The position numbers were made by a program, and so were the translations under genes. The notes below the pieces were generated by a model. The model was not told the origin of the DNA. It did no database searches and saw only the letters and a program-made list of their open reading frames with translations. Shown in pieces: positions 50,813 to 59,660 of a DNA stretch of 64,000 nucleotides (its first letter is position 1; each line of letters starts with the position of its first letter). Source of the DNA: Thermoanaerobacterium thermosulfurigenes (GTDB taxonomy: Bacteria; Bacillota; Thermoanaerobacteria; Thermoanaerobacterales; Thermoanaerobacteraceae). The stretch lies in NCBI RefSeq assembly GCF_051201035.1, contig NZ_JBPODR010000013.1:1-64000 (forward strand), read 5' to 3'.

Positions 50813-53481
50813 TGTTAAAAATTTCTGATATTACATGCGAATATCAAAAAAATCCAATAGGATTAGGGACTAAAAAACCAAGATTTAGTTGGATGATAGA
50901 ATCAGATATGTATAACGTAATACAAATGTCATACAGATTACAAGTGTCTTTAGATGAAAAATTTGAAAATATAATATGGGATACAGGTGTTGTGAACTCA
51001 TCTAAGTCAGTTCATGTTGAATATGATGGTCCTTCATTAAAATCATCTACGAGATATTATTATAGAGTCAGAATAATGGATAATTATGGGCAAGAAAGCA
51101 TGTGGAGTGAAATTGGTTATTTTGAAACAGCGCTAATGGGTGTTTCAGAATGGAAAGCTAAATTTATAACGCCAGAAAATGAAGACGAGGGGAATTCATC
51201 AAAAGGCAAGTATCTGAGGTATGAGTTTGCCTTGAATGGAGAAATAGCTTTTGCACGAATATATGCTACAGCTTTGGGAATGTATGAAATCTATATTAAT
51301 GGGGAACGTGTAGGAGATGATTTACTCACACCTGGATGGACTAGTTATAAAAAGAGATTACAATATCAAACGTATGACATAACAGATTTGTTGGTAAATG
51401 GAGCAAATGCAGTTGGGGCTATTGTTGGAGCCGGATGGTATAAAGGAGATCTTGCAGGATGGATTGGTAGACGCAATGTTTATGGTAGTCGGACAGCTTT
51501 ATTAGTTCAGATATTAATCCGTTATGCTGATGGTAGAGAGCAAATCATTGTAACTGATGAAACGTGGAAAGCTTCAGATAGTCCAATACTATATTCAGAA
51601 ATTTATCATGGTGAGATATATGATGCAAGATTGGAACAACCTGGTTGGAGTTTGCCAAATTTCGACGACAATAGTTGGTATGCAGTTGATGTTATAAATT
51701 GGGATATGTCTACGCTTATACCACAAGAAGGATTGCCTGTTAGAAGGCAAGAATTTATTAAACCTATTTCAATGATTATAACTCCAAAAGGTGAAAAAGT
51801 AATAGATTTTGGCCAAAATTTAGCTGGATGGGCGAAATTTACTGTAAGAGGTAAATGTGGTGATAAAGTAGTTTTAAAGCATGCTGAAGTATTAGATTCA
51901 GAAGGCAATTTTTATACTGAAAATCTTCGCAGTGCAAAGCAACGAATAGAATATATTCTTAAAGGGGATGAAGCTGAAACATTTGAGCCACATTTTACAT
52001 TTCAAGGATTTAGGTATGTAAAAATTGAAGAGTTTCCTGGTGAACCTTCGATTGACGATTTTGAAGCAGTAGTAATTCATTCTGATATGAAACGAATTGG
52101 TAAATTTACATGTTCAAATGAACTTTTAAATCAATTGTATCACAATATAGTATGGGGGCTGAAAAGTAATTTTATTGATGTGCCTACTGACTGCCCTCAG
52201 CGTGACGAACGCCTTGGATGGACAGGTGATGCTCAGGTATTTATTGAAACGTCATGTTTCATCATGAATACTGCTCCTTTTTTTAGAAAATGGCTGCATG
52301 ATTTAAAAGTAGATCAACTTCAGAATGGAGGTGTTCCACATGTTGTTCCTGATGTTTTGGGAAATTATATACGGAAAAACAAATTAGCTCATCCAAATTA
52401 TTCTTCTTCTGGTTGGGGAGATGCTGCAGTAATATGTCCTTGGACAATTTATCAATATTATGATGATGTAAATATTTTAAAAGATCAATATGAAAGTATG
52501 AAATCGTGGATTGAGTATATTAGAGCAAATGCCAAAGGTGGTGTTATATGGGATAGTGGTTTTCATTTTGGTGATTGGTTAGCTCTTGATGCAAAAGAGG
52601 GTAGTTATTTTGGTGCGACTCCAAATGATTTAGTTGCAACTGCGTTTTATGCGCATTCAACAGAAATACTCGCAAAAACTGCTAAAATACTTGGCAATTT
52701 GTCAGACTACGAAGAGTATTTAAATCTACATGATGAAATTGTAAAAGCATTTCGGGATGAGTTTTTTACACCATCAGGTAGATTAGCTGTTAGAACTCAA
52801 ACTGCGCATGTATTAGTATTAATGTTCAATCTTGTTCCTGACAAATATCGTGCCAGAACTATACAAACATTAATTGATTTAATAAATGAAAATAATGGTC
52901 ATCTTACTACAGGTTTTCTTGGCACACCGTATATATGCCATGTTCTGAGCAATAATGGCAAGACTAAAGAAGCTTATAGTTTGCTACTTAAAGAAGATTA
53001 TCCATCATGGCTATATCAAGTTAAAAAAGGGGCTACAACCGTTTGGGAACATTGGGATGGTATAAAACCTGATGGTTCAATGTGGAGTGCTGATATGAAT
53101 TCATTTAATCATTATGCGTATGGTTCTATCGGCAGCTGGTTCTATCGTGAGACTGCAGGATTGAATGTAGATCCTGAAATACCAGGTTTTAAACATATTA
53201 TTATAAAACCAAAACCGGGTGGTGATTTGACCTATGCTGAAGCCGAATACTTAAGTGCTTATGGTAGAGTTTTCGCTAGTTGGTCTATTAGAGGGGGTGA
53301 TATAACTGTTGATGTCGCAATACCACCAAATACAAAAGCTAAAATAATACTGCCACATGCATCAAGTGAAGCTATTGAAACAATAAAGGGTGAAAATGTT
53401 CATTTTGAAAATTGTAATGATGATGCTGAAGCTGAAATAGGGTCTGGAACTTATAGGTTTGTTTACCTATATAAAAATTGA
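50812..53481 (+). CDS. Alpha-L-rhamnosidase, GH78
   Basis: An 889-residue glycoside hydrolase releasing L-rhamnose from rhamnosides. N-terminal beta domains (Fn3-like, about 1-110; a carbohydrate-binding-like domain around DLLTPGWTSYKKRLQY) precede the (alpha/alpha)6 barrel with DVPTDCPQRDERLGWTGDAQ (in the catalytic acidic cluster), GFHFGDWLALD and VWEHWDGIKPDGSM (catalytic Glu region). No signal peptide is present (start MLKISDITCEYQKNP), so it should act in the cytoplasm on imported oligosaccharides or flavonoid/saponin glycosides. Translation is coupled to rhaB by TAATG. Confidence 0.92.
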   Translation: MLKISDITCEYQKNPIGLGTKKPRFSWMIESDMYNVIQMSYRLQVSLDEKFENIIWDTGVVNSSKSVHVEYDGPSLKSSTRYYYRVRIMDNYGQESMWSEIGYFETALMGVSEWKAKFITPENEDEGNSSKGKYLRYEFALNGEIAFARIYATALGMYEIYINGERVGDDLLTPGWTSYKKRLQYQTYDITDLLVNGANAVGAIVGAGWYKGDLAGWIGRRNVYGSRTALLVQILIRYADGREQIIVTDETWKASDSPILYSEIYHGEIYDARLEQPGWSLPNFDDNSWYAVDVINWDMSTLIPQEGLPVRRQEFIKPISMIITPKGEKVIDFGQNLAGWAKFTVRGKCGDKVVLKHAEVLDSEGNFYTENLRSAKQRIEYILKGDEAETFEPHFTFQGFRYVKIEEFPGEPSIDDFEAVVIHSDMKRIGKFTCSNELLNQLYHNIVWGLKSNFIDVPTDCPQRDERLGWTGDAQVFIETSCFIMNTAPFFRKWLHDLKVDQLQNGGVPHVVPDVLGNYIRKNKLAHPNYSSSGWGDAAVICPWTIYQYYDDVNILKDQYESMKSWIEYIRANAKGGVIWDSGFHFGDWLALDAKEGSYFGATPNDLVATAFYAHSTEILAKTAKILGNLSDYEEYLNLHDEIVKAFRDEFFTPSGRLAVRTQTAHVLVLMFNLVPDKYRARTIQTLIDLINENNGHLTTGFLGTPYICHVLSNNGKTKEAYSLLLKEDYPSWLYQVKKGATTVWEHWDGIKPDGSMWSADMNSFNHYAYGSIGSWFYRETAGLNVDPEIPGFKHIIIKPKPGGDLTYAEAEYLSAYGRVFASWSIRGGDITVDVAIPPNTKAKIILPHASSEAIETIKGENVHFENCNDDAEAEIGSGTYRFVYLYKN

Positions 53482-53592
53482 AATTTACAATTAAGATAGA
53501 AATAAATATACAAAATGATTACTATAAAATAAATTTGTTAGGAAGTAATAAATACTTCACATAAATAAATAGAAAAGAAAGGAGAAAATAAA

Positions 53593-54504
53593 ATGGAAAA
53601 CAAATTTGGAAGAATCTTATTACCTATTGTTACACCATTTTATGAAAATGAGGAGGTGAATTATGAAGCATTTGAAGAATTAATTAAGTATTTGCTTAAG
53701 AATGATTGCTTTGATACATTAATCGTTACAGGAACTACTGGAGAATTTAATACATTAACTTTTGATGAAAGAGTAAAACTTTATAAAACTGCTGTAAAAG
53801 TTGTAGGTAATAAAAAACCTATAATAGCAGGTACTGGTTGTGCCTCTACTAAAGAAACTATAGAATTAACAAAAGAAGCAATAGCAGCAGGTATAGAAAC
53901 ATGTATGATAGTGGCTCCGTATTATTGCAAACCTACACAAGAGGCTATTAAAGAACATTATTTAGCAGTAGCGGAAAATTGTGATACGGATATTATAATA
54001 TACAATATACCTATATTTACAGGGGTAAATATAGAACCTGATACTTTGCGAAGTCTTGCTAAAAACAAAAAATTTATAGGTGTTAAAGATGAAGCGGGAA
54101 TGAATCCAATCCAAATTACAGATTATTATTATGCAGTAAAAGATATAAATCCTGATTTCTTATTATTTAATGGTGATGATCTTATGCTGATGCCTACTAT
54201 AGCGCAAGGAGCAGTTGGTATTGTAAGTGGTGGAGCACATCTTGTATCGAAAGAAATAAGAGCAGTATTCGATAAATATTATGAAGGCAAAGTAGAAGAA
54301 GCTCTTGAAATTTATAGAAAAATATTCATTCTTTTTAAAGCTAATGGTATAAACAACAGAATACATCCTAATCCAATGTTAAGAGAAGCTATTGAATTAG
54401 TTACAGGAATAAAAATTGGAAAACCTAGAAGACCTCTTAATGGTATTACGGAAGAAGAGAGAAAAGTTTTAGTTGATGTGCTGAAAAAATTAGGTTTATT
54501 ATAA
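53593..54504 (+). CDS. DapA-family lyase (dihydrodipicolinate synthase/NAL superfamily), copy A
   Basis: A 303-residue Schiff-base aldolase. LIVTGTTGEFNTLTFDERVK (substrate carboxylate loop), DIIIYNIPIFTGVNIEP (catalytic Tyr) and KFIGVKDEAGMNPIQI (catalytic Lys) are present. The position in a rhamnose/fucose region argues against lysine synthesis and for cleavage of a 2-keto-3-deoxy sugar acid; this is inference. SD AAAGGAG. A small dyad (GAAGTAATAAATACTTC, 53541-53557) lies in the 110-base gap upstream. Confidence 0.85.
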   Translation: MENKFGRILLPIVTPFYENEEVNYEAFEELIKYLLKNDCFDTLIVTGTTGEFNTLTFDERVKLYKTAVKVVGNKKPIIAGTGCASTKETIELTKEAIAAGIETCMIVAPYYCKPTQEAIKEHYLAVAENCDTDIIIYNIPIFTGVNIEPDTLRSLAKNKKFIGVKDEAGMNPIQITDYYYAVKDINPDFLLFNGDDLMLMPTIAQGAVGIVSGGAHLVSKEIRAVFDKYYEGKVEEALEIYRKIFILFKANGINNRIHPNPMLREAIELVTGIKIGKPRRPLNGITEEERKVLVDVLKKLGLL

Positions 54505-54556
54505 GCGATGTAAAAACATTTATAACTTATTTTTCATAAGGAAAGAGTGATAGAAA

Positions 54557-55447
54557 TTGAAAAATAATAAATTGAGAGGAATTATTGCACCAGTTGTTAC
54601 ACCCTTTGATGCTAATGAAGAATTAAATGAGAAAATTTTTAGAGAGGAGGTAAAATATTTATTAACTACTGGAATTCATGGAATAAGTCCGGGTGGTAGT
54701 ACGGGTGAAGGATGTGCTATAACAGATGATGAACTTTGCAAAATGACAGAGATTATACAAGAGGAGAATACCAATCAAATTCCTGTTGTAGTGGGTATTA
54801 TTAGACACTCTACTAAAGCGGCTATTAAAGCTGGTTTAGCAGTTAAAAAAGCTGGTGCAACAGCTTTAATGGTAACACCAATATCTTATTTAGGCGGTAC
54901 TGATGATAAAGGCAATGTAGAATTTTACAAAAGAGTGTCTGAAGAAACTGAAATGCCCATTATTATATATAATGTTATACCTCAAAATGAAATTAAACCT
55001 CATATTTTTGTTAAAATACTAGAAGAATGTCCAAATGTGATAGGAATAAAGCAAAGTGTAGGTGGCATACAGGCAATGTTGGATATGAAATTTGCATGTG
55101 GTGATAAAGCTAACATATATTGTGCAACAGATGATATGCTATGTACTGGTTTTGAGCTTGGAGCTGACGGGGCAATTGCAGCAATTTTAACTGTTTTTCC
55201 AGAAGAAAGTGTAAGAATATGGGATGCAGTAGCAAGAGGTGATCTTAAAACAGGGAGAGCTTTGCAAGACAAACTTTACCCAATATGGAGCAAAATTAAG
55301 GCTGCAAGATTTCCCAGAGGAGTTAAAGAAGCATTAAATATAATTGGAAGGAATGTAGGTATACCTAGGAGCCCTGTTTCTGGATGTACAGAACATGAAG
55401 CTAAGGAAATAAAAGAGATTATAGCCTCATACATTAAGTCAGAATAA
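54557..55447 (+). CDS. DapA-family lyase, copy B
   Basis: A 296-residue relative of the preceding protein, clearly not a recent duplicate. ISPGGSTGEGCAITDDELCK (substrate loop), MPIIIYNVIPQNEIKP (catalytic Tyr) and NVIGIKQSVGGIQAML (catalytic Lys) are visible. It starts at TTG 54557 after AAGGAAAGAG. The pair may act on two epimeric keto-deoxy acids or as one mixed complex; the substrate is unknown. It precedes a solute-binding lipoprotein gene. Confidence 0.85.
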   Translation: MKNNKLRGIIAPVVTPFDANEELNEKIFREEVKYLLTTGIHGISPGGSTGEGCAITDDELCKMTEIIQEENTNQIPVVVGIIRHSTKAAIKAGLAVKKAGATALMVTPISYLGGTDDKGNVEFYKRVSEETEMPIIIYNVIPQNEIKPHIFVKILEECPNVIGIKQSVGGIQAMLDMKFACGDKANIYCATDDMLCTGFELGADGAIAAILTVFPEESVRIWDAVARGDLKTGRALQDKLYPIWSKIKAARFPRGVKEALNIIGRNVGIPRSPVSGCTEHEAKEIKEIIASYIKSE

Positions 55448-55481
55448 AAAATTTATAATAATTATTAATGGAAAACTAATG

Positions 55482-55517
55482 AATATACTGCCATAAAAAT
55501 TAAATGGTTAGTATATT
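55482..55517 (+). repeat. Inverted repeat before the solute-binding protein gene
   Basis: AATATACT (55482-55489) and AGTATATT (55510-55517), perfect eight-base arms with GCC/GGT extending inward. No T run follows; possible operator or mRNA hairpin, seven bases before the GGAAAGGAG SD region. Confidence 0.5.
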
Positions 55518-55536
55518 TTGGAAAGGAGAGTTTTAA

Positions 55537-56931
55537 ATGAAAAATTACAAAAAGATAATTTCAGTTATGTTAATCTGTGTCATTTCTGGATTATTGCTTA
55601 TAGGGTGTAATTCAAATAACCAAAATCAAAAAGAAGAAAATCAGATTACTTCTAGTTCAGCTAATAAAAAGGTAACAATTGAATTTTGGGCTTTTGGAGG
55701 TTTGGGACAAGAACAAGCTCTTTGGAAAAAACTTACATATGAATTTAATCAATCTCAAAACGAAGTTCATGTAAATTTGACTTTGCAAGACTGGGCATCT
55801 AGGGAAGAGAAAATGATTACTTCATTTAATAGCGGAGTTGCACCTGATTTAATATCATTGGGGCCCGCAATTGATGAATATAAGAGAATGGGAATAATAA
55901 CACCTATTGATGATGTATCACCACAACTTGCAGAAAAAGTAAGAAAAGATGTTTTGCCTGATGTAGTAAAAATGGATACAAGAGACGGGAAGTTATGGGC
56001 TATTCCATCCTGGGTTGATCTTGCACCTTGGATGCTTTATAATACTGATATTATGAAAAAGGCAGGGTTAGATCCGAATAATCCTCCCAAAACATGGCAT
56101 GAATTTGAAATAGCAGCACAAAAAATGACGTCAGGTGGTGTGTCTGGATATACATCAAATTTAAGTATTAAGAATCAAGCTGATCCTGCAACTGAATTCA
56201 TATGGTATCTTTGGCAAGTTGGAGGAAGTATAATGTCGGATGATCAAAAGAAAATAACATTTAATGATCAAGCGGGCTTAAATGCTATTCAATTTTTAGT
56301 TGACTTAAATAAAAAGTATAAAACATTTTTACCCAATGCACCTGATATAACATATATGGATAGATTAGAACTATTTTTTGGTGGGAAAATAGCTACCGCG
56401 ATTGGTTACACTTATTTACCGGGAATTATGAAAGATTTAAATGTTCCTAATAATTTTCACTTTATTTACGCGCCAATGCCAAAACCTGAGCCAAATTTAA
56501 TTGTGCATCCTGATAAAGTAAAATCTAAATTAATAATTGGAAATGGTGATTTGCATATAATAAGTTCAAGTAAGAAAAAGGATGCTGTTGTAAAATTCCT
56601 TACATGGTTAGTAGACAATGATTACTGGCATTATTGGGTTACAGATGTAAAAGCAAGAACTCCAGTAGATATAGCATCATATACTGATCCAAAACTTAGA
56701 GCAGAAACAGAAAAAGTATTTCCTAATTTAGTAAAAGAGTATGATGAAAAAACACTTACAGCTGGAGCGTCTCCGAAAGAAACTTATGCTGGAGTTTCTC
56801 AAATTGAAAAGACTCTTTCAACTTATGTTACACAAATAGTTGTTGGTAATTTGCCACCTAAACAGGGTCTAGATGAAGCTGCTCAAAAATGTCAACAGTT
56901 GTTAGATGAATATAACAATACAAATAAGTAA
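55537..56931 (+). CDS. Extracellular sugar-binding lipoprotein (ABC family 1), orphan
   Basis: A 464-residue solute-binding protein. The signal peptide MKNYKKIISVMLICVISGLL ends in the lipobox LLIGC (Cys24), so it is lipid-anchored outside the membrane. The mature part begins with a polar linker and has VTIEFWAFGGLGQEQALWKK, GVAPDLISLGPAIDEYKRMG and WVDLAPWMLYNTDIMKKAGLD, typical of CUT1 oligosaccharide-binding proteins. No permease or ATPase genes accompany it: the next 368 bases hold a hairpin but no gene. It may work with permeases encoded elsewhere. SD GGAAAGGAG. Confidence 0.9.
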   Translation: MKNYKKIISVMLICVISGLLLIGCNSNNQNQKEENQITSSSANKKVTIEFWAFGGLGQEQALWKKLTYEFNQSQNEVHVNLTLQDWASREEKMITSFNSGVAPDLISLGPAIDEYKRMGIITPIDDVSPQLAEKVRKDVLPDVVKMDTRDGKLWAIPSWVDLAPWMLYNTDIMKKAGLDPNNPPKTWHEFEIAAQKMTSGGVSGYTSNLSIKNQADPATEFIWYLWQVGGSIMSDDQKKITFNDQAGLNAIQFLVDLNKKYKTFLPNAPDITYMDRLELFFGGKIATAIGYTYLPGIMKDLNVPNNFHFIYAPMPKPEPNLIVHPDKVKSKLIIGNGDLHIISSSKKKDAVVKFLTWLVDNDYWHYWVTDVKARTPVDIASYTDPKLRAETEKVFPNLVKEYDEKTLTAGASPKETYAGVSQIEKTLSTYVTQIVVGNLPPKQGLDEAAQKCQQLLDEYNNTNK

Positions 56932-56950
56932 TTAAAAATTGGAGATAGCA

Positions 56951-56996
56951 TTCTTGTTGGTAGGTAATAATAAATTTATATGCCTACCGACAAGAA
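56951..56996. repeat. Strong hairpin after the solute-binding protein gene
   Basis: TTCTTGTTGGTAGG (56951-56964) pairs with CCTACCGACAAGAA (56983-56996): 14 pairs including one G-U, 18-base A/T loop. It lacks a T run, so it could be an mRNA-stabilising 3' end or a processing site. In the rest of 56932-57299 I see only a nine-codon frame at 57181 with a fair SD. Confidence 0.7.
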
Positions 56997-57299
56997 GTAT
57001 AAAGATATTGAATATATATGCAAAACAGAAAAAAATAACTTGGGATCTAATTATAAACTAGGAGCATTCCTGAAATGAAAAAATGTAAGATTTGAATTGA
57101 AATAAAAAGTACCTCCTCATAAAATACAAGATGACGAGTGTTCATGAATACGATTCTTAAATAACAAGGAGATACCTGATATGAAGTATAACCAAAATGT
57201 TAATGAATAAATAGTATTACTATTAATATATATGAGGACTTCTTTGAGGATCAAGAGAATTTGGAAATGAATGAGATTAAAAAGGAAGAAGTGATAATA

Positions 57300-58382
57300 T
57301 TGAGAAAGGGAGAACCAATACTTCTTGGAGCAGGACGTTATATACAGGTTCAAAATGCACTTGATTTTATAGGTAAGGAAATTTTAAGATTAGGTAAAAG
57401 AGCGTATATAATTGGTGGAAAAACAGCTTTAGAAATATCTTTAGAAAAGATAAGGAAAAGTATTGAAAAAGAAGGAATTAATTATAAGATTAACATTTTT
57501 AAAGGTTTTTGCTCAATGAATCAGATAAACTGGTTAAGTGAAGAAGCAAGAAAATTCGATGCTGATGTAATAGTTGGAGTAGGTGGAGGTAAAGCTATTG
57601 ATACAGCCAAGGCAGTATCTAATCTACTTGATAAAAGAATAATAACTGTACCTACTTCTGCTGCAACGTGTGCAAGCTATGCTGTTCTTAGCGTATTGTA
57701 TTCTGATGAAGGTAATCCTTTAAATAATATGTATCATAATCATGAAATGGATGCTGTAATTGTAGATACAGAACTAATTACAAAAAGATGTCCTGCAAGA
57801 ATGTTAGCTTCTGGTATAGGGGATGCAATGGCAAAGTACCCTGAAATATATTATAGTTTGTTTTTTGACCAAAATTGGGAAAAATCAATTCTTTCCGAGA
57901 TTGCACTAAGAATTGCAAAGCAAAATTGGGATGAATACATGAAAATAGGTAAAAAGGCTGTAGAAGATGTAGAGAAGAAATTAATTACTCCTGAAGTTGA
58001 AAATGTAATATGCATGAATATAGCACTAACAGGATTGACATCGTCCTTAGCGAGCGGTGGTAAACAATTAGCAATTGCACATAGTTTTTATGATGCAATT
58101 TGTCGTTATTTTAAACAACAACAAACAGAATTTTTACATGGTGAGCTTGTATCTTTAGGTCTTTTAATTCAAATGAAATTTAATGGTTGTTCAGAAGAAG
58201 ATATTAAAAATTATAAAGAATTTATAAAATCAATTAAACTTCCTACTTCATTAAGTGATATTGGATTAAATACAGATTCGCCAAATATGAATTTGCTGTA
58301 TAATGGAATAATTGATGATTTGCATATTGTTGATTCTGAATTAATGTTAAACCTAAAAGATTCGATGATTGCTTTAAAATAA
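57300..58382 (+). CDS. Iron-containing (GldA-type) alcohol dehydrogenase
   Basis: A dehydrogenase of about 360 residues related to glycerol dehydrogenases. VIVGVGGGKAIDTAKAVSNL is the NAD-binding loop and VPTSAATCASYAVLSVLYSD is typical. Metal ligands are the Asp in SGIGDAMAKYPE and the histidines in IAHSFYDAI and FLHGELVSLG. It might reduce lactaldehyde to 1,2-propanediol or act on a keto acid from the DapA-type lyases; neither is proven. TTG 57300 has SD AAGGAAG and gives a normal N terminus (MRKGEPILLGAGRYIQV); an in-frame TTG at 57261 would add 13 residues. Confidence 0.85.
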   Translation: MRKGEPILLGAGRYIQVQNALDFIGKEILRLGKRAYIIGGKTALEISLEKIRKSIEKEGINYKINIFKGFCSMNQINWLSEEARKFDADVIVGVGGGKAIDTAKAVSNLLDKRIITVPTSAATCASYAVLSVLYSDEGNPLNNMYHNHEMDAVIVDTELITKRCPARMLASGIGDAMAKYPEIYYSLFFDQNWEKSILSEIALRIAKQNWDEYMKIGKKAVEDVEKKLITPEVENVICMNIALTGLTSSLASGGKQLAIAHSFYDAICRYFKQQQTEFLHGELVSLGLLIQMKFNGCSEEDIKNYKEFIKSIKLPTSLSDIGLNTDSPNMNLLYNGIIDDLHIVDSELMLNLKDSMIALK

Positions 58383-58531
58383 AAAGCTATTAGTGTTAAA
58401 CAGTATTCAAAAAGAAAATTCAGTATCAGAAAGTTATTATAAATCATAGTTAAAAATCTAATATTTTGTAGCGTTAATGTTAATAAAAAAATTTATAAAG
58501 TTTTTGTTTTTAAAGAGTTTATTTTTAAAGA

Positions 58532-58556
58532 AGGAATTTTAAAAATTACGTCGAAT
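58532..58556 (+). promoter_or_regulatory. Sigma-H-like promoter upstream of the LacI gene
   Basis: AGGAATT (58532-58538), 14 bases, GAAT (58553-58556), in the context AAGAAGGAATTT...ACGTCGAAT shared with the rhaA upstream region. Confidence 0.55.
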
Positions 58557-58599
58557 TATTAATATATAACAGAAAATGATTTCTATGGAGGCATTTACT

Positions 58600-59607
58600 T
58601 TGGAAAGTGTAACAATAAAGGATGTTGCAAAATATGCACAAGTCTCTATTGCAACTGTATCAAGAGTTTTAAATAATAATTATCCGGTTAGTAAAGAAAC
58701 AAGAGAAAAAGTTTTAAATGCTATGAAGGACTTAAATTTTAAGCCAAACAGCATAGCAAGAAGTTTAAAAAACAATATAACTCATTTAATTGGTGTAGTT
58801 GTGCCGGATATATCTAACCCGTTTTTTATGGACGTGATAAAAGGTATTGATTATGTAGTAAACAAAGAGGATTATAGTTTAATATTATCAAACACAGATG
58901 AGAATTTTGAAAAAGAATTAAATGTACTTAAGAGGTTATCGCAAAAGCGGGTTGATGCAATAATTTTATCATCTTCTAATATAGATAATGACTATGTAGA
59001 CGAGCTGATAAAAGAAAATATCCCTATTGTTTTAGTAGATAGAAAAATAAAGAATACAAAAGCTGATGTTGTTGTAAGTGATAATTATGGTGGCGCTTAT
59101 ACACTAACAAAGTATTTAATAGAAATGGGACATAAGAATATATGTATTGTAAATGGCAATTTAAATGTGAGTACTGGTAGAGAAAGATTTGAAGGGTTTA
59201 AAACTGCAATGAGAGATTATAACATAAATATAAAAAATGAATTTATTCTCAATGGCTATTTTGGCTGGGAAAAGGCTTACGAAGAGACAAAAAGACTTAT
59301 AAACCAAGGTGAAATGCCAACAGCTATATTTGCAGCAAATAATCAGATGGCTGAAGGTGTAATGCTAGCACTTAAAGAAAGCAATTTAGATATACCTGGT
59401 GATATTTCGCTTGTTACATTTGAAGAAATTAGAAACCAAAAATTGATTAGACCAAAGCTTACGTGTATTAAACAAAACGCTTTATTAATAGGAGAGAAAG
59501 CTGGAGAAATAATTCTAGAAAAATTAAAAAACAAAGATGTAACATCAAAGGAGATAGTCTTTGTATCAGATCTCATTATTAATGATTCTGTTAAAAAAAT
59601 AAAATAA
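58600..59607 (+). CDS. LacI-family regulator of the fucose genes
   Basis: A 335-residue regulator. The N-terminal HTH reads VTIKDVAKYAQVSIATVSRV, then LNNNYPVSKETREKVLNAM, with hinge helix PNSIARSLK. A periplasmic-binding-protein-like domain follows (LIGVVVPDISNPFFMDVIKG). TTG 58600 is preferred: GGAGG lies eight bases upstream, overlapping an earlier ATG at 58585. It precedes fucI by 53 bases on the same strand and probably controls fucI, the kinase and perhaps its own promoter; L-fucose or a derivative is the expected ligand. Confidence 0.88.
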   Translation: MESVTIKDVAKYAQVSIATVSRVLNNNYPVSKETREKVLNAMKDLNFKPNSIARSLKNNITHLIGVVVPDISNPFFMDVIKGIDYVVNKEDYSLILSNTDENFEKELNVLKRLSQKRVDAIILSSSNIDNDYVDELIKENIPIVLVDRKIKNTKADVVVSDNYGGAYTLTKYLIEMGHKNICIVNGNLNVSTGRERFEGFKTAMRDYNINIKNEFILNGYFGWEKAYEETKRLINQGEMPTAIFAANNQMAEGVMLALKESNLDIPGDISLVTFEEIRNQKLIRPKLTCIKQNALLIGEKAGEIILEKLKNKDVTSKEIVFVSDLIINDSVKKIK

Positions 59608-59660
59608 TATATTTTATAACAATAGAAAACAATTACTATAAAATTTAGGAGGAATGGATA

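Noticed and set aside
53593..54504. DapA-family gene as lysine-pathway dihydrodipicolinate synthase
   Set aside because: It is flanked by rhamnose and sugar-uptake genes and accompanied by a second divergent copy; no other lysine genes are present.
57181..57210. Nine-codon frame MKYNQNVNE with SD AAGGAGAT, and an anti-SD-like ACCTCCT upstream
   Set aside because: Too short to support; no link to regulation of the next gene is visible beyond chance pairing.
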